Below are positions 11,062 to 22,163 of a stretch of 64,000 nt of DNA, one piece after another (the stretch's first letter is position 1; every line of letters begins with the position of its first letter). Source of the stretch: Lenzites betulinus. Lineage: Eukaryota; Basidiomycota; Agaricomycetes; Polyporales; Polyporaceae. The translations under genes were made by a program, and so were the position numbers. Below the pieces are notes generated by a model. That model saw nothing but the letters and a program-made list of their open reading frames with translations, made no database searches and was not told where the DNA came from. The DNA lies in NCBI GenBank assembly GCA_022264855.1, contig JABYQU010000038.1, forward strand, positions 310,001-374,000, given 5' to 3'.

Positions 11062-11626
11062 GATTTCGAGAAAGTCGCTGCGGCACTGATCTCCAGAGCA
11101 CGCAGGCTGCCGATGATGCCCTGTTCTGAATGAACAGCGTCTGCCGTGATGTACTTCAGGATCCGAGGGTGATCCAGATGTTTTTCGGTGGATATCTTGA
11201 CTGTACATTGGGCGAGGGAGAACGGCGGAGTTGCATGCGTCGAGGCCATATGGTGGTCGTGAACAAGCAGCACTTGAGCCTGATGTCGGACGCATCAAGG
11301 TGACGCGAGTCGCGTATAGAGTTCCATTGACGGATTGTGTATCTAGATGCGTTGTAGAAACGTCTGTCAACGAATTCGTACTGCGGCATTCTAGAAGCCC
11401 ATTTCCGTAACCAACGAACCATCCACGGGAGGCTACTCGGGTCCCCCCAATCACGATGGTTGTTTTACCACCTTTCGAGCTTCCAAAAACAAAACAAGTA
11501 TATTCCTACAATCAATTAATCGTGCCGCAGATTGATCACACCATTCTTGACCTAAGGAGCATGCATTGATCAGTACGGGCAGGCTAAACAGTGTAGTAAA
11601 GACGATGTCACCTGCGACCTTTCTAC
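11062..11626. other. No gene seen; upstream region of the ankyrin-type gene
   Basis: Minus-strand frames here continue upstream of the ATG at 11061 but show no domain. The stretch lies between the start of the ankyrin-type gene and the stop of the RNase H1 gene on the same strand, so it probably holds the ankyrin gene's promoter and the RNase H1 3' UTR. Confidence 0.45.
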
Positions 11627-13378
11627 TCACAAACCCGCATCGTACGCTTCACGTAGAAATTCTTCGTCCGACAGAAGGCATTCGGCGTACCACTATCCGA
11701 CGTATTAGATGATCAATACGAGGTGACTTACAAAAGTTGGAGTTGGTACGAACCTTCAGATCATTGGCCGTCAGTGTCTGATTGGGATCCCCGTATATCA
11801 TGTCACCGTCCGGTATATGCGATTGCGTGACAGGAGACAAATTCCTGGCTTGCGATAGCATGTTCGGCTGACGAAATTGGGACCGAACGGATTGCCTCGT
11901 ATCCGTCGGACTGGTCGCGCTTGAGGCGGATGGGAGAATGGTGGTCGATGCTCGTGCGGTAGTCGATGGGGGAGCGCCAGTAGTGGTCGATGACGATGCG
12001 GTAGCGGATGTACGACTCGCGTGCGGTTGAGACGGCGCAGCAATCGCATTGTGTGGATGGCTTGTAATCCCCACGTTCGGTGCAGATGTGTTTCTTGTAT
12101 TGTTGGTACTTGACGGCGGGGGCACTGCGGTCATGCGAGCGCGAGCTTTTTGGATCAGATCTTCCCAGTCACGATCGGGCGTCATTGGCATTGTGGTGCC
12201 CGTATTGGCGAGACGGTCCGCTCCCTCGTTACCTAGTTCCCCCGAATGCGCAAGAACCTTGACCAGCGTCACCTGTAGACATCGCCACCTATAAATTCAC
12301 TATGAGTCAATGACGGGAATAATGAACCTACAGGTTGCTTTGCGAACTCCCGGCGTTCTTCGAGTAAAACATCGGCATACTTGATGAGAGGAACATTCAA
12401 CACCGGCTTTCCGTTGCTCAAACGCCACCCGTGTCGTTTCCAACCCAAGATCCATTGGTTAAGACCTGGAAGGCACCAGGATGTGCGTGTGAGTACACCC
12501 TCGGCAAACGCTTGCTGGTTCTTAGTAGTCCGCTTACAGTTGATGCTATACTGCGAATCCGACTTGATGACGAGCGGGTGTTCGTCGATTGGTACTGTTT
12601 CTAGAACGCGAATGATGGCCTACATTCAGCGAAGCAGAAGCGTCAGTAGAGACGCCGTTGTGAGTATCTGCGGCTACACACGATAAGTTCGGCGCGGTTG
12701 TTGGTTTGATCACCGGGGCATCGTTCAGATATGTTCCTGTAGGCCGGTTCAATGAACGTGTGAACCATGATACGTGATAGATCAGGGAGGAATAATCACC
12801 TGGGATCGTCTTCGCCCCACCATACGCCTACACCGGCTTTTGCGCTTGGCTTTCCGTTGTCCCTGGAAGAACCATCCGTGTAGGCGATCCATGGTTGGCC
12901 ATCCGCAGGTGGCTTCCACGCGTCATTCGTAAGTGACGCTTCGGAGCTAGTTACTTGAAGCATCGGTGTAGTAGAATCCGATGGCGAGCTGCCGTGGATA
13001 GTTGACACAGTTTGAGCGGCGGTGGGCTGGACATCAGACATAGACGAAGCCGGTCGTGGCGGGAATTCCGGGCTGGTAGTATCCCCCAGAGCCGGCGCAG
13101 ATGGCAGGAACCTCTTCATAATGGTATCGGCAACGTCATGGGCTACATTACTTCGGATCCATGACTCTGCCTCGGTTGAGTTCGGAAATTTCTTATATTT
13201 AGCACCGTTGTAGTTTAGAATCTGTGCTTTGCATCCGCTCCTATATGTAGCGTCATATATTGTTCAACGTGCACATAATTCTTGTTAAAACTAACCATTC
13301 CATGTATATCCCGGGCTGGCGGCCCTTGGCGACGGCGTAGAAGTATTGGCATCCCGTGCCGCTTTGGTTGGACAACAT
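11627..13378 (-). CDS. Ribonuclease H1 with N-terminal hybrid-binding domain
   Basis: Seven exons (13378-13296, 13240-12800, 12736-12682, 12619-12538, 12465-12332, 12272-11754, 11692-11627) join in phase to 459 residues. Residues about 11-60 form the hybrid-binding domain (YAVAKGRQPGIYMEW, then NYNGAKYKKFP). After a Ser/Pro-rich linker comes the RNase H fold with its metal-binding set complete: Asp150 (YTDGSS), Glu191 (NRAEL), Asp214 (KSDSQY) and Asp284, plus His274 (LAHSGELGNEGAD). It should cut RNA in RNA-DNA hybrids. A Ser/Thr-rich tail of about 150 residues precedes the end YAECLLSDEEFLREAYDAGL. No reverse transcriptase lies next to it, so it looks cellular rather than part of a retroelement, though basidiomycetes carry many such copies. 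Confidence 0.9.
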
Positions 13379-14334
13379 TCGTGCTTTGGTCGGATTCCAG
13401 CCGGCCGAGGCAATAGAGGAAGCTGTTTGCCGCCGTCACAATTTCGAGAGCGTGTGATATATGTACCGCACGTACTGCTTGTAAGCAAAGAGTGATTCCA
13501 GTGATAAAACTGAGTGCGTTCGGCACCACTGCCCAGTCAGCTGAAAGGAACAACTTGAAGGCCGATTGCTTCAGCCCAGTAGTCAATTGCCGGCGCCGCA
13601 GTTTCCCGGAGAACCTATACAACGGCAATCAGCTCCACCACTTAAGCTTAAGCTTGATCTAAGAGTCAATGCGTGTGTTGGATGTTGTTTGAACACTTCA
13701 GGGACACTGACAGTGGCACAACCGAACCGTGACACAGTTCAAGTCAGGGGGCAACCTGGTTCAAGTTGAGCAAGTTGGCAAAGCAAGCGCTGGCAGCCGT
13801 TGTTTGCCGAATCTGCAGCATCGCGAGAATGTTCCCACGACATACTCAAGCGCCTCCTACCGGTACCCTAACCTGAGACCATAATTGTACTTTGGTCCCA
13901 GCCCCCACCAGTACGTGGGTAGTACGTACGCCGGTCAGTTTCCTCCCAGCACGATGACCTTCAAAAGTTCTCCATCCTCATGTTCATCATCTCCGTTGCA
14001 GGCCCTCCGTCAGAAGGGCACATGTCACGCAAACGGTGAACGAGCAGTATCTCAAAGCACAGCAGCTCGGCTCGGACCATGTTCAGTACGTGTTGAGACA
14101 CTCGTTTTGTATGTAACAAAGCTGATCATTACGTCTCTGTGCTAATGAAACAGCGCCACAGGGTCTCGGAACTCGCGCCCATGCTCTACTGGTAGCAGCC
14201 GTAACGGCGGGTATCGCGATTCCCATGATATACGCCACCGTCAAGACCCTCCTGCGTAGTGGGTCACGCTGCACAGACGGTGTCTTGGGGATCCAGCACG
14301 CTAATGTTGCTTCTGAGCAGACCGCCGTATTCAG
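13379..14334. other. Divergent intergenic region
   Basis: Separates the divergently transcribed RNase H1 and Nudix genes. No gene was identified. The missing first exon of the Nudix gene should lie in its right part, since the Nudix frame is closed by a TGA at 14314-14316. Confidence 0.45.
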
Positions 14335-14889
14335 ACGCAGTTCACGTCATCTCAGTTCGTGCTGTCTGCCGGCGCCGTGTCATTTCAATTCGTGGGCGGA
14401 GCTCCCAAGAAGGTTCTCCTGGTCCACCAGACGAGAAAGAACCAGTGGCTTCTAGCGAAGGGAAGGAAAGACCAAGGCGAAGGACTCGCGACAGCGGCCG
14501 TGCGGGAAGTTTTCGAAGAGACCGGTTACCGCTGTCACCTCCACCCCGTTCCCCGACTCCCAACACGAGCCCCTCTGCCGACTACGCCTACAGATATTGA
14601 GCCGCAGTCGGACATAGTGCGGATATGCGAGAACGGAACGGAACCGTTCGCTATCACACTGCGGCCCACCGGCGTCGAGCACATGAAGCTAATATTTTGG
14701 TTTATCGGAGCCGTCGACCTTCCTCAGGGTGAACAGGACGCCGACAATTTCCTGCCGGACCGCGGCACTCATATGAACGCGGAGGGTTTTGGGGAGGCTA
14801 GGCTATTCCCCATCGACGAGGCGCTCCAGATGTTGACGTTCATTGGCGATCGTGAACTTGTACGCAACGCGGTGGATATCCTGAGCTAA
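14335..14889 (+). CDS. Nudix hydrolase (5' exon unresolved)
   Basis: The frame reads TQFTSSQFVLSAGAVSFQF and continues to a TAA at 14889. It contains a perfect Nudix box, GRKDQGEGLATAAVREVFEE followed by TGY, matching G-x5-E-x7-REUxEExGU with the metal-binding glutamates. Such enzymes cleave nucleoside diphosphates linked to another group, such as diphosphoinositol polyphosphates, dinucleoside polyphosphates or NDP-sugars. The C-terminal part (VEHMKLIFWFIGAV, FGEARLFPIDEALQMLTF) fits the basidiomycete Nudix family. There is no in-frame ATG before the fold, so an upstream exon must supply the start; TTCAG just before 14335 is a plausible acceptor. The substrate cannot be told from sequence. 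Confidence 0.8.
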   Translation, partial: TQFTSSQFVLSAGAVSFQFVGGAPKKVLLVHQTRKNQWLLAKGRKDQGEGLATAAVREVFEETGYRCHLHPVPRLPTRAPLPTTPTDIEPQSDIVRICENGTEPFAITLRPTGVEHMKLIFWFIGAVDLPQGEQDADNFLPDRGTHMNAEGFGEARLFPIDEALQMLTFIGDRELVRNAVDILS

Positions 14890-15416
14890 TATGGGTTCGT
14901 ACACCTCCTGCGCTTCTCTTCCGGCGTATGAATACGCGCTAACTGGGCGAGACTCTATAGCAAGCGCCACTCGCAGTATGCCAAGGGCCTATTTAGCCGC
15001 AGTCGCACTGGCCACCGCAGCTGCATGACACACCCTATCTGGCGCAGGCTCGCTCACGCCGAAGAACATATGTTTAATGATACTCTCGAATGCTGGCGTA
15101 ACCGCTACCGTCGGTCAGCGAACGTAGCTATTTGTACCGTGGACATTCATTGTACCGGAAAGCATTTATAATAACCATCGTTGAAGCAACTGTCGGTTGC
15201 TTCCCCGCCAGTGGAAGCACCGGCACCGCCTCTGGCGCACGTCAGCCAACCCTGGGCGGGATATAGCGCCTCTATACCGAGGCTTGGTCAGTCTTCTCTT
15301 GGTGCTATCAACCGCCCCTTAGAATCCGACGACCGGAGATAGGCACAATCGCCCCACTCTTTCCCAACAACCACCATCTACGACCTGCGTCGCCAACCAT
15401 ATCACCGTTGGCCGTC
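14890..15416. other. No gene seen
   Basis: Intergenic spacer between the Nudix and cupin genes, both on plus. It should hold the cupin promoter. No motif stands out. Confidence 0.45.
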
Positions 15417-16259
15417 ATGCGGGCTAAGGAACTCTCCCAGTACAACTCGTATACGATTCCCAATTCTGTGCTCATACAAGAGCTGAAGCTCATTAGACAC
15501 CCTGAGGGAGGTCAGTATCACTGGATTCCGTTGCATCGCCGTGCAGCGTCTTATAGATCGTGTCAGGGTATTTCTCGGAGACGGATCGACAGGAGGCACA
15601 GATCCCCTCTCCGTTCGCAAGTACGTTTATCAACTCCCCGAAATTGGATATCGCGTGGCCACTAACGAGTGCCGGACCGCCAGACAAAGCATCGCGCCCC
15701 TTAGCTACCACGATTCATTACATGCTTACGCCAGACGAGCCCAACGGCGTATTCCATATGAACAAGTCGGCGGTGAGTCGGCCGATTTTGCACAGCTCGA
15801 CCGCAAGTAACGCTCATACTCATATTGATTACACAGACGATGCACGTCCTGCATCAGGGCCGTGCGGAGTACACCCTTATCACCCCTGGTAGTCCTCCTA
15901 CAGTCGAGAAGAAGGTACGCGTCCACTTCCGCTGTGCGGCCATAAAATGCCACGGCTTCCGCCTAATTCCCGTCTATTTTGTGCAGGTCATGGGCCCCAA
16001 CATACACTCGGGGGAGGTCCTTCAGCTGCTCGTTCCTACGGGCGTCTGGAAGATGTCGCGTCTCCTGCAAGAGGACCTCGACGCAGCTTCTGCCAACGCT
16101 TCGCAGGATCGTTGTGGGTGCCTCATTACAGAGGTTGTGTTCCCCGGCTTCTCTTGGGAAGACCACGGGTTCCTGACGCGTGCCACCTTTCGGGAGCTTT
16201 GGGGGGATGTTGTCCCACCCGAAGCTCAGTATCTGCTCGAGTACGTCAAAGATGACTAG
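15417..16259 (+). CDS. DUF985 / Cupin_5 family protein
   Basis: Five exons (15417-15510, 15567-15620, 15690-15772, 15837-15914, 15987-16259) join in phase to 193 residues. The product is a single beta-barrel RmlC-like cupin of the DUF985 (Cupin_5) family. Family marks are IQELKLIRHPEGGYFSETDR, TTIHYMLTPDEPNGVFHMNK, MHVLHQGRAEYTLITPG and EVLQLLVPTGVWKMSRL. Near the end GCLITEVVFPGFSWEDHGFL matches the conserved VxPGFxxxDxxF motif. No signal peptide is present, so it is cytosolic. The family's reaction is not established; members bind small ligands or metals. All four introns have clean GT-AG ends of 56-72 nt. Confidence 0.9.
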
Positions 16260-16595
16260 GTAGATGTAGCCAGGCTTAGTACGTTGGTATCACGGCCGTA
16301 ACTCCGCTGGGCTTCTTCCGGTACCATGCGATACATGTTGGGCGGAACACGGACGCGATCACGAGACCGCGATACATGCTCGGGAATATGGTTCGTGGAT
16401 TCACGTCGAACTGAGAGCATGCGGCACATTCTCAAGTGAACGGCCGGCATAGTACCGGAACATTCAACCCTTTACTTTGAGCCTAGATTAGACAGAGTTG
16501 CATTGACTCCCGCCATCGGTAGCGCGTGGTCGAGTCAATGCAACCTAGTCATGATCATATATATAATCGCAATCAGGGTGTCACGAGTTCAAACA

Positions 16596-17571
16596 ATGTC
16601 TTCCCCACCGACGATCGATGACCTCGACGCCCTCGCGACGATATACCCGCACCGGTCGCCCGCGCACTTCAAAGTCGTCCGACCCCAGATAGAGCAGAGG
16701 ATACAGCTCGTCAGAACATGGGGCATCAAGCCGGGCGAGAAGGTGCTCGAGATCGGGTGCGGCCAAGGAGACTGCACCATTGTACTCGCCGCGGCCGTCG
16801 GAGACACGGGCTCCGTGACGGCAGTGGACCCTGCAAGCCTTGATTACGGTATGCTCATGCATATTGCATTCCCGCATTGCTCTACGTGACACTGAGGCAT
16901 GCGCTGTAGGATCACCGTTCACGCTGAAAGAAGCGCAAACTCATCTTCGCGCCTCGTCGCTTGGCCCACGCATGAATTTCGTGCAGGCGGATCCGCTGCA
17001 GTTCCTCAAGGACACCACGGAGCATTACACCACGGAGCGTTACACCACGGAGCGTTACACCACGGCGGTCCTGGCGCAGTGCAGCTGGTACTTCGCCAAG
17101 CCCGAAGTCTTCGTGAACACCCTCGCGGCTCTCCTCACCCGCGTGGATCGGGTGTGCATCTCGGAGTACTCGCTCACGGCGTCCGACTACCGAGCCGTCG
17201 CGCACGTCCTGGCGGCGTTGGCGCAAGCATCGCTCGAGGTCAGGAAGCCGACGTCCACAAGCAATGTCCGCACGGTGCTGTCTCCCATCCGCCTGCGCGA
17301 GGCCGCTGAAGCCGCAGGATGGAAAGTCGAGCAGGAGACGACCGAGAGGCCACCGGAGGGCATGTTGGATGGAAAGTGGGAGGTCGATACGGTGCTCGAC
17401 AAGGGGTTTTTGGCCCAGGTCGAGAAAGCCGTATCGGACGAGAAGGAGAGATCCGTGGTGTTGGCCGCTAGAGACGCGGTTCAAGGGGCGTATGGGATTC
17501 TGCAAGACCGGGCGGAGAGCGTCCGCACGATGGACATTTGGGTGGCGACGCTGGTCCCGATAGTTGCCTGA
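16596..17571 (+). CDS. SAM-dependent methyltransferase, class I
   Basis: Two exons, 16596-16848 and 16910-17571, give 304 residues. Motif I, KVLEIGCGQGDCT, at about residues 49-61 is the glycine-rich S-adenosylmethionine loop, and the acidic residue of motif II is in VTAVDPASLDYG. The rest fits the Rossmann-like methyltransferases widespread in Agaricomycetes as orphan enzymes; the acceptor is unknown. There is no signal peptide. A run of TTE[HR]Y units at about residues 118-134 sits where a loop joins two core strands and is encoded by a DNA repeat. The neighbouring cupin is on the same strand, but I see no sign of shared regulation. Confidence 0.87.
17013..17063 (+). repeat. 15-bp tandem repeat inside the methyltransferase gene
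   Basis: The unit accacggagcgttac occurs about 3.4 times, with one variant (cattac) in the first copy. Being a multiple of three, it keeps the frame and adds Thr-Thr-Glu-Arg-Tyr blocks. Confidence 0.85.
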
Positions 17572-20500
17572 GAGTACGGAGTAACGGATAGCTAGTTAGC
17601 ATGCGAGAGAGACAATGTCTGTACGGCGTCCATGGCGAGAACATATACGAGTTGCCAAGAGGGATGAGCAGCGAACGGCGGATGAAGAGAGAGAGAGCTG
17701 AAGTTGGGGAGACACGTTGTTACGGAACGCCCGTACGGAAGTTGCCGGCGGGTGCGGGCGCGGAGGCCGACGTTCCCGACGGTTGCCCGCCCCAACCTCA
17801 ACATGCGTACTCCCCCGTCCTTTCTCAACTGCAGGCCAACTTTGAGCGGATGCGGAACCTCTCCTTCAGGACTGTCTGGAGGGGATTCTTCACCGCTCAA
17901 ATTGTCGGCGCTGCATAAGCACGAGTCTTCACTAGGGCACCCCGTACCCTAGGAGCTCCCCCAAACCACCCGCTCTGCTGTCGAGTCAGAGGAGGCTTTC
18001 AGCATCTCTGGGAAGCTTATACCTCAGAAAGGCACTGGTACGCCGCTACGCTGGCTCCCCGCTTTCTGCCGTCCACTCTCAAGCTACCATCCGGTGTGCA
18101 CTCGACATCGACCGCCGAGCGCTGCCAGTCGCCGTCCCTTTGGGGCTGCCAGCTTTGGGGCTCGGGGGACGCTTGAGTCCCTGAATCCTCTCTATGTGGC
18201 GCAAGCTTCTCGCCCGTCACCTTCGCCCTAGCCCTCTCGATATGTTGCCAGTGAGTCCGCCGGTCCGATTGACCAGTGCATGCTGCGCGAACGACTCGAT
18301 TTAACTGGGCCGTCCTCGTGGACCCCTCCGTTCTCAACCGTACCGCGAGCTGTGTTTGATATATCTTCAAGGGGAAAGGAAGATATACGGTGAGTCATTC
18401 ATCACACCCCGGCTCTCAGCACATCTATGGTTCTTACACGGACTCCAGAGCGACCCACGTCGCCGGCTCCAAGCTGGGCCCCCTTCCTCAGCGGCGAAAG
18501 AGCCTCGTGCATCTCGCGGATTCAATAGAAACCTCATCAAAGCGCTGCGCCTTCCGCAGGGGTATTCGCGAGTTCAGGTTGCTAGATGAAGCAACTGCCA
18601 ACCGTGGCAGGAAGGACAGAAAGCTGTCGGGAGTCGGCGGCATCAGGTCAGTCAGGGTGTCAACAGAAAGATTGAGTTGTGGTGGACTTACAAGGGCGCA
18701 ACAGTGCAGATGGCCTTTGGTCACCCCGAAATTGAACGGAACCACGTCCGCCGCTGCGGAGCAAGGCGGCATGGCAGTCTGGCCTGGCCGCTTCCTAGGA
18801 TCTCAAGGTATGACTTCGTTTGATTTGCCTGGCGAGGGCGCCGCTCACACCTTCCGCAACCACTCTACTAGGAGAGCTCTCATGATGTGTCCGCCTAGCG
18901 CATGGCTGTGGGAGGGCTGTGCGGCCGACCGCCGTACCAAGTATTAGGTTTTCTTCCTCAAGCCTCAAGGCGTCGTTTACAGGCGGCAATCTGCTCGCCG
19001 GGGCCAACGACTTCCCTTGCCTGGAGGGTGACGTATCAGGCCTCGGGCTTTACCTCGCTAGCATTGAGCACCGCGCTACTGATACCGCCGGGGGGTGTTT
19101 TGAGAGCGCACCTGGTCCCCCATTTGCGAGGACACGTTGTAATGCGGAGTCTTATCTGCGCCGACTTGTCCCTGAGGCATATGCCCATTTCCTGCTTTTC
19201 CTTCCGCTGGCGGTGCCAAATACCTGCGCTCCGGCGAGCTTGGAGCGACTCCGGGGGACGCCCAGCGTGCCTTACCATGGACTCAAGCTCTGTGAGCAGT
19301 CTCGTCAATCGGAAGATACTGTGGAAGAGACTACGTACGGCCGAGAACTTCTCTACATGCGTTGTGTAGCAACGGCTCCGTTCAACTATGGACAATAGCT
19401 TGTGCAGCAGGTGCCCACGGCCTCTGAGATGCTAGTCACGGCCCTGACATTATTGCCGAAACGTCCGGGCCGCAAAGTGACTGCCCATATCTATTCACAC
19501 GGGCGTACGTCCCTTCAACTTGTATCGCACCCGCGATCCCAAACCTGATGGTCCTTCCGGCGCAGGACTTCTTCTCTCTCTACGATAGTGCTGGTGGGAT
19601 TGGGCCTTGAGTCTCTGAGTACGCGAGCGGAGCGCCGGACCAGTCGGGAGCTGTTTTTGTGCGATCAGCGTGACCACACGTGAACTTCTCGACTGCTCGC
19701 AACTTTTAATCAAACCACAATTTCGAAGATCGCCCGCGATCCCATACAGTACCTTGTGCTAGATTTATGTGGTTGGGAGTCTCGCAGCATGGCAGCTTGC
19801 CGTTTCCCCCGGCGGCCATCGGGCGGCTGAGATACCAGCGTGCCCATCGTCCTGCTCCTCGTCGGGCGGCCTGGCGCTGGGCGCTGACGCGTGCGCCCGG
19901 CCTTCAATCGCATGCGCCTGACGAGGGGTGCGCGCCTCTGACGCTGCTGCTCGCGTTGAGAGACCTGTGCAAGATCAGCGGGATCCTGCGCGAAGCATCT
20001 TTTACGTCTACGATAAGCGGGTCGTGCCGGAATCAGCTTTGAGCTGAGATAGGAAACAAGAGCACGAAAGTGCGACCCCGTGGGGGTCTCCCTGACAGAT
20101 TTAACCTGCGTATGTGAGAAAAATTGCCTCAAGGTCTCCCTCGGAGGTCTCAAGCTGAGGTCTCGATAAGCGGGATCGCGTTTGAGTGTGTGTGAGCGGA
20201 TGCGCAGATGGAGGTCATACGAGCTCGATATGCGATTGAGATGTGCTCCACTCCTATCTCGACCTGAAGCTTGAAGTTTGAGTTGGCCGTTTCTATCGTG
20301 ACGGACCTTTGTGAGTGCACAATAGCCGTTGGCGCCGGAGGGTTCCAGGCATACGATGTTCTCAAAGGTGTTTCCCATGTTCCGCCGAGGGATTCCTCCG
20401 ATCCGAGGGTCCCCGGATGATTCGGATACCATGCGGGAAGCGAGTGAGACTGCTTGCAGAGCCCCCTGCCGCACGCCATCGAACGTCAGTGGCTTTGGAG

Positions 20501-22163
20501 AGTAGTAGTAACCTTAATATTTACGCAACACACGACACATCTCTCTCTCCACGCTCCCATGCGCTAGCCTCAAGGCTCACTGCACAGGTCGGACCAGCTG
20601 AAAGGAGTAGCTGGAGCCCGCCCAAACGGCCGTCGCCTGAGTCATCCCCGACTGGCATCGCCGCAAGATCTCCCACCGTCGGAGTGATGAGAATGGCAAT
20701 ATGCTGTCCATACGGCGAAGACATACAAAGTTCAGAGGAAGTTACGAGCGGCTCAGGGTGGTTTGAGAGGACGGCATGAGCGATTTCACCGGCGCCGGAG
20801 ATCACTACAGCAAATTCAATCAAGAGACGCCGTTTCCGGTATTCGATAAGCCGGTCCGAGCTTCAACCATTCTCCCGGCACCCTCTTTGGGCAGTCCGGC
20901 CTGCCAGTGGGTGTCTGTGGGTCCCTGGCGCCCGCCCGTGGGAATCTTTCTGTTGCTCCTTTTCGCCAGCGCAGTAGCGTTCTTTCTCCCCCAAACACAA
21001 GATGCAAGCACACACGACAGGAACGTGCTCAACTTGAGCCAGGGAAGCCAGCAAGATGCTACCCAGTAGCTCTACAATCCTCTGATCAATCCCGAAGTCC
21101 CCGGATATCGGATATCAACCATATATGCAAGGCAATCATGCTCGACAAGCGAGTCGGAGCACATGTCCAGCGGCCCCGCTCCGGTAAGCTAGGTACTCAG
21201 TACTCGGCCTCAAACCACTCGCAACACTAGTGGACCTTCAGGTGAGTGATGAGTACTCAATCTGGTCGCATGGGACACGTGGAGCACTGTTTTGGCAATG
21301 TGCTCCTCGAGGCACGCTGTCTGTTGCACCAAAGCAGTCCTGGTCAGGCACGCCGGGTGTGATTTGCAACCGTGCATTCCGTGGCGCGGCACGAGTATTA
21401 ACTCATAGCATCACTGGAATTTATCCAAGTCACCGCCGAGCGCCCGTGCCGTGTATGATCTAAGATGTTCCCGCGACGATTATTCCCACAATCCTCATTT
21501 GCGCTCATCTCCCCGTCTCACGAGAAAGAGGGTCGTTCTGCTCATGCCGTCATGTACTCCCTGGCAGTTGCCTGTTCTGATCACTCTGGCGCTGGAAGCT
21601 TCGAAGGGCGTGTTCTCTGCAGCTCGCCAATCACTTAGAGCGTTTACTGCCATTCAAGTGGCCCCGCTACACTTGCTGCGGACTCCTGCAGGAGCTCCGT
21701 GCTCCCTGCTTCTGTCTCTTGAGAGCTCTTGATAGCTGACGTAGTTTCCCGATCGTGCATCGAAGGCCTCCGACGAGTCAGCGTGCAGTTTAGAGACTCG
21801 TCGCGCGACGTAGATACGCATTCGATGGCGCAGATCTTATGCGGAAAAGCCCCGATGGCTGGCAACCCCAGGAACTGCGCACGCTATTGTATTTTGAGGA
21901 TTGCCCGTATATGTTCTTGTCGCTTTATGCGCTCCATGCGACCGATCGCATCTTCTTTGCGTTTACGGCCCGCCGTATAGCGTTGCCGGCCCCGGGAACG
22001 CTCAAAGGAATTCTATACACACGCATCCCTTGAGGCTTCGAGCGCTCTATGGGCGGTGTGGACCTACGGGGCAGAAAAGCTGATAAAAACGGCGCGCTCG
22101 CTTGCCCTCAGGTCCAACCCTCATCCTGTCCACACCCACCCCCGCTCCGACACAACCACTGCC
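17572..22163. other. 4.6-kb gene-poor stretch
   Basis: No open frame here has a recognisable domain or a splice chain, on either strand. Frames up to about 250 codons (for example 19710-20474 on minus) are Arg/Ser-rich and look like chance frames. A motif like cgataagcgggtcg recurs loosely near 20010, 20165 and 20842. The length without genes, in a region otherwise packed every 1-2 kb, suggests decayed transposon DNA, but I cannot name a family. Confidence 0.45.

Noticed and set aside
11627..13378. RNase H as part of a retrotransposon
   Set aside because: It has the cellular hybrid-binding domain and six clean introns, and no reverse transcriptase or integrase lies beside it.
19710..20474. 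254-codon minus-strand frame in the gene-poor stretch
   Set aside because: Arg/Ser-rich composition without hydrophobic core or motif; looks like a chance frame.
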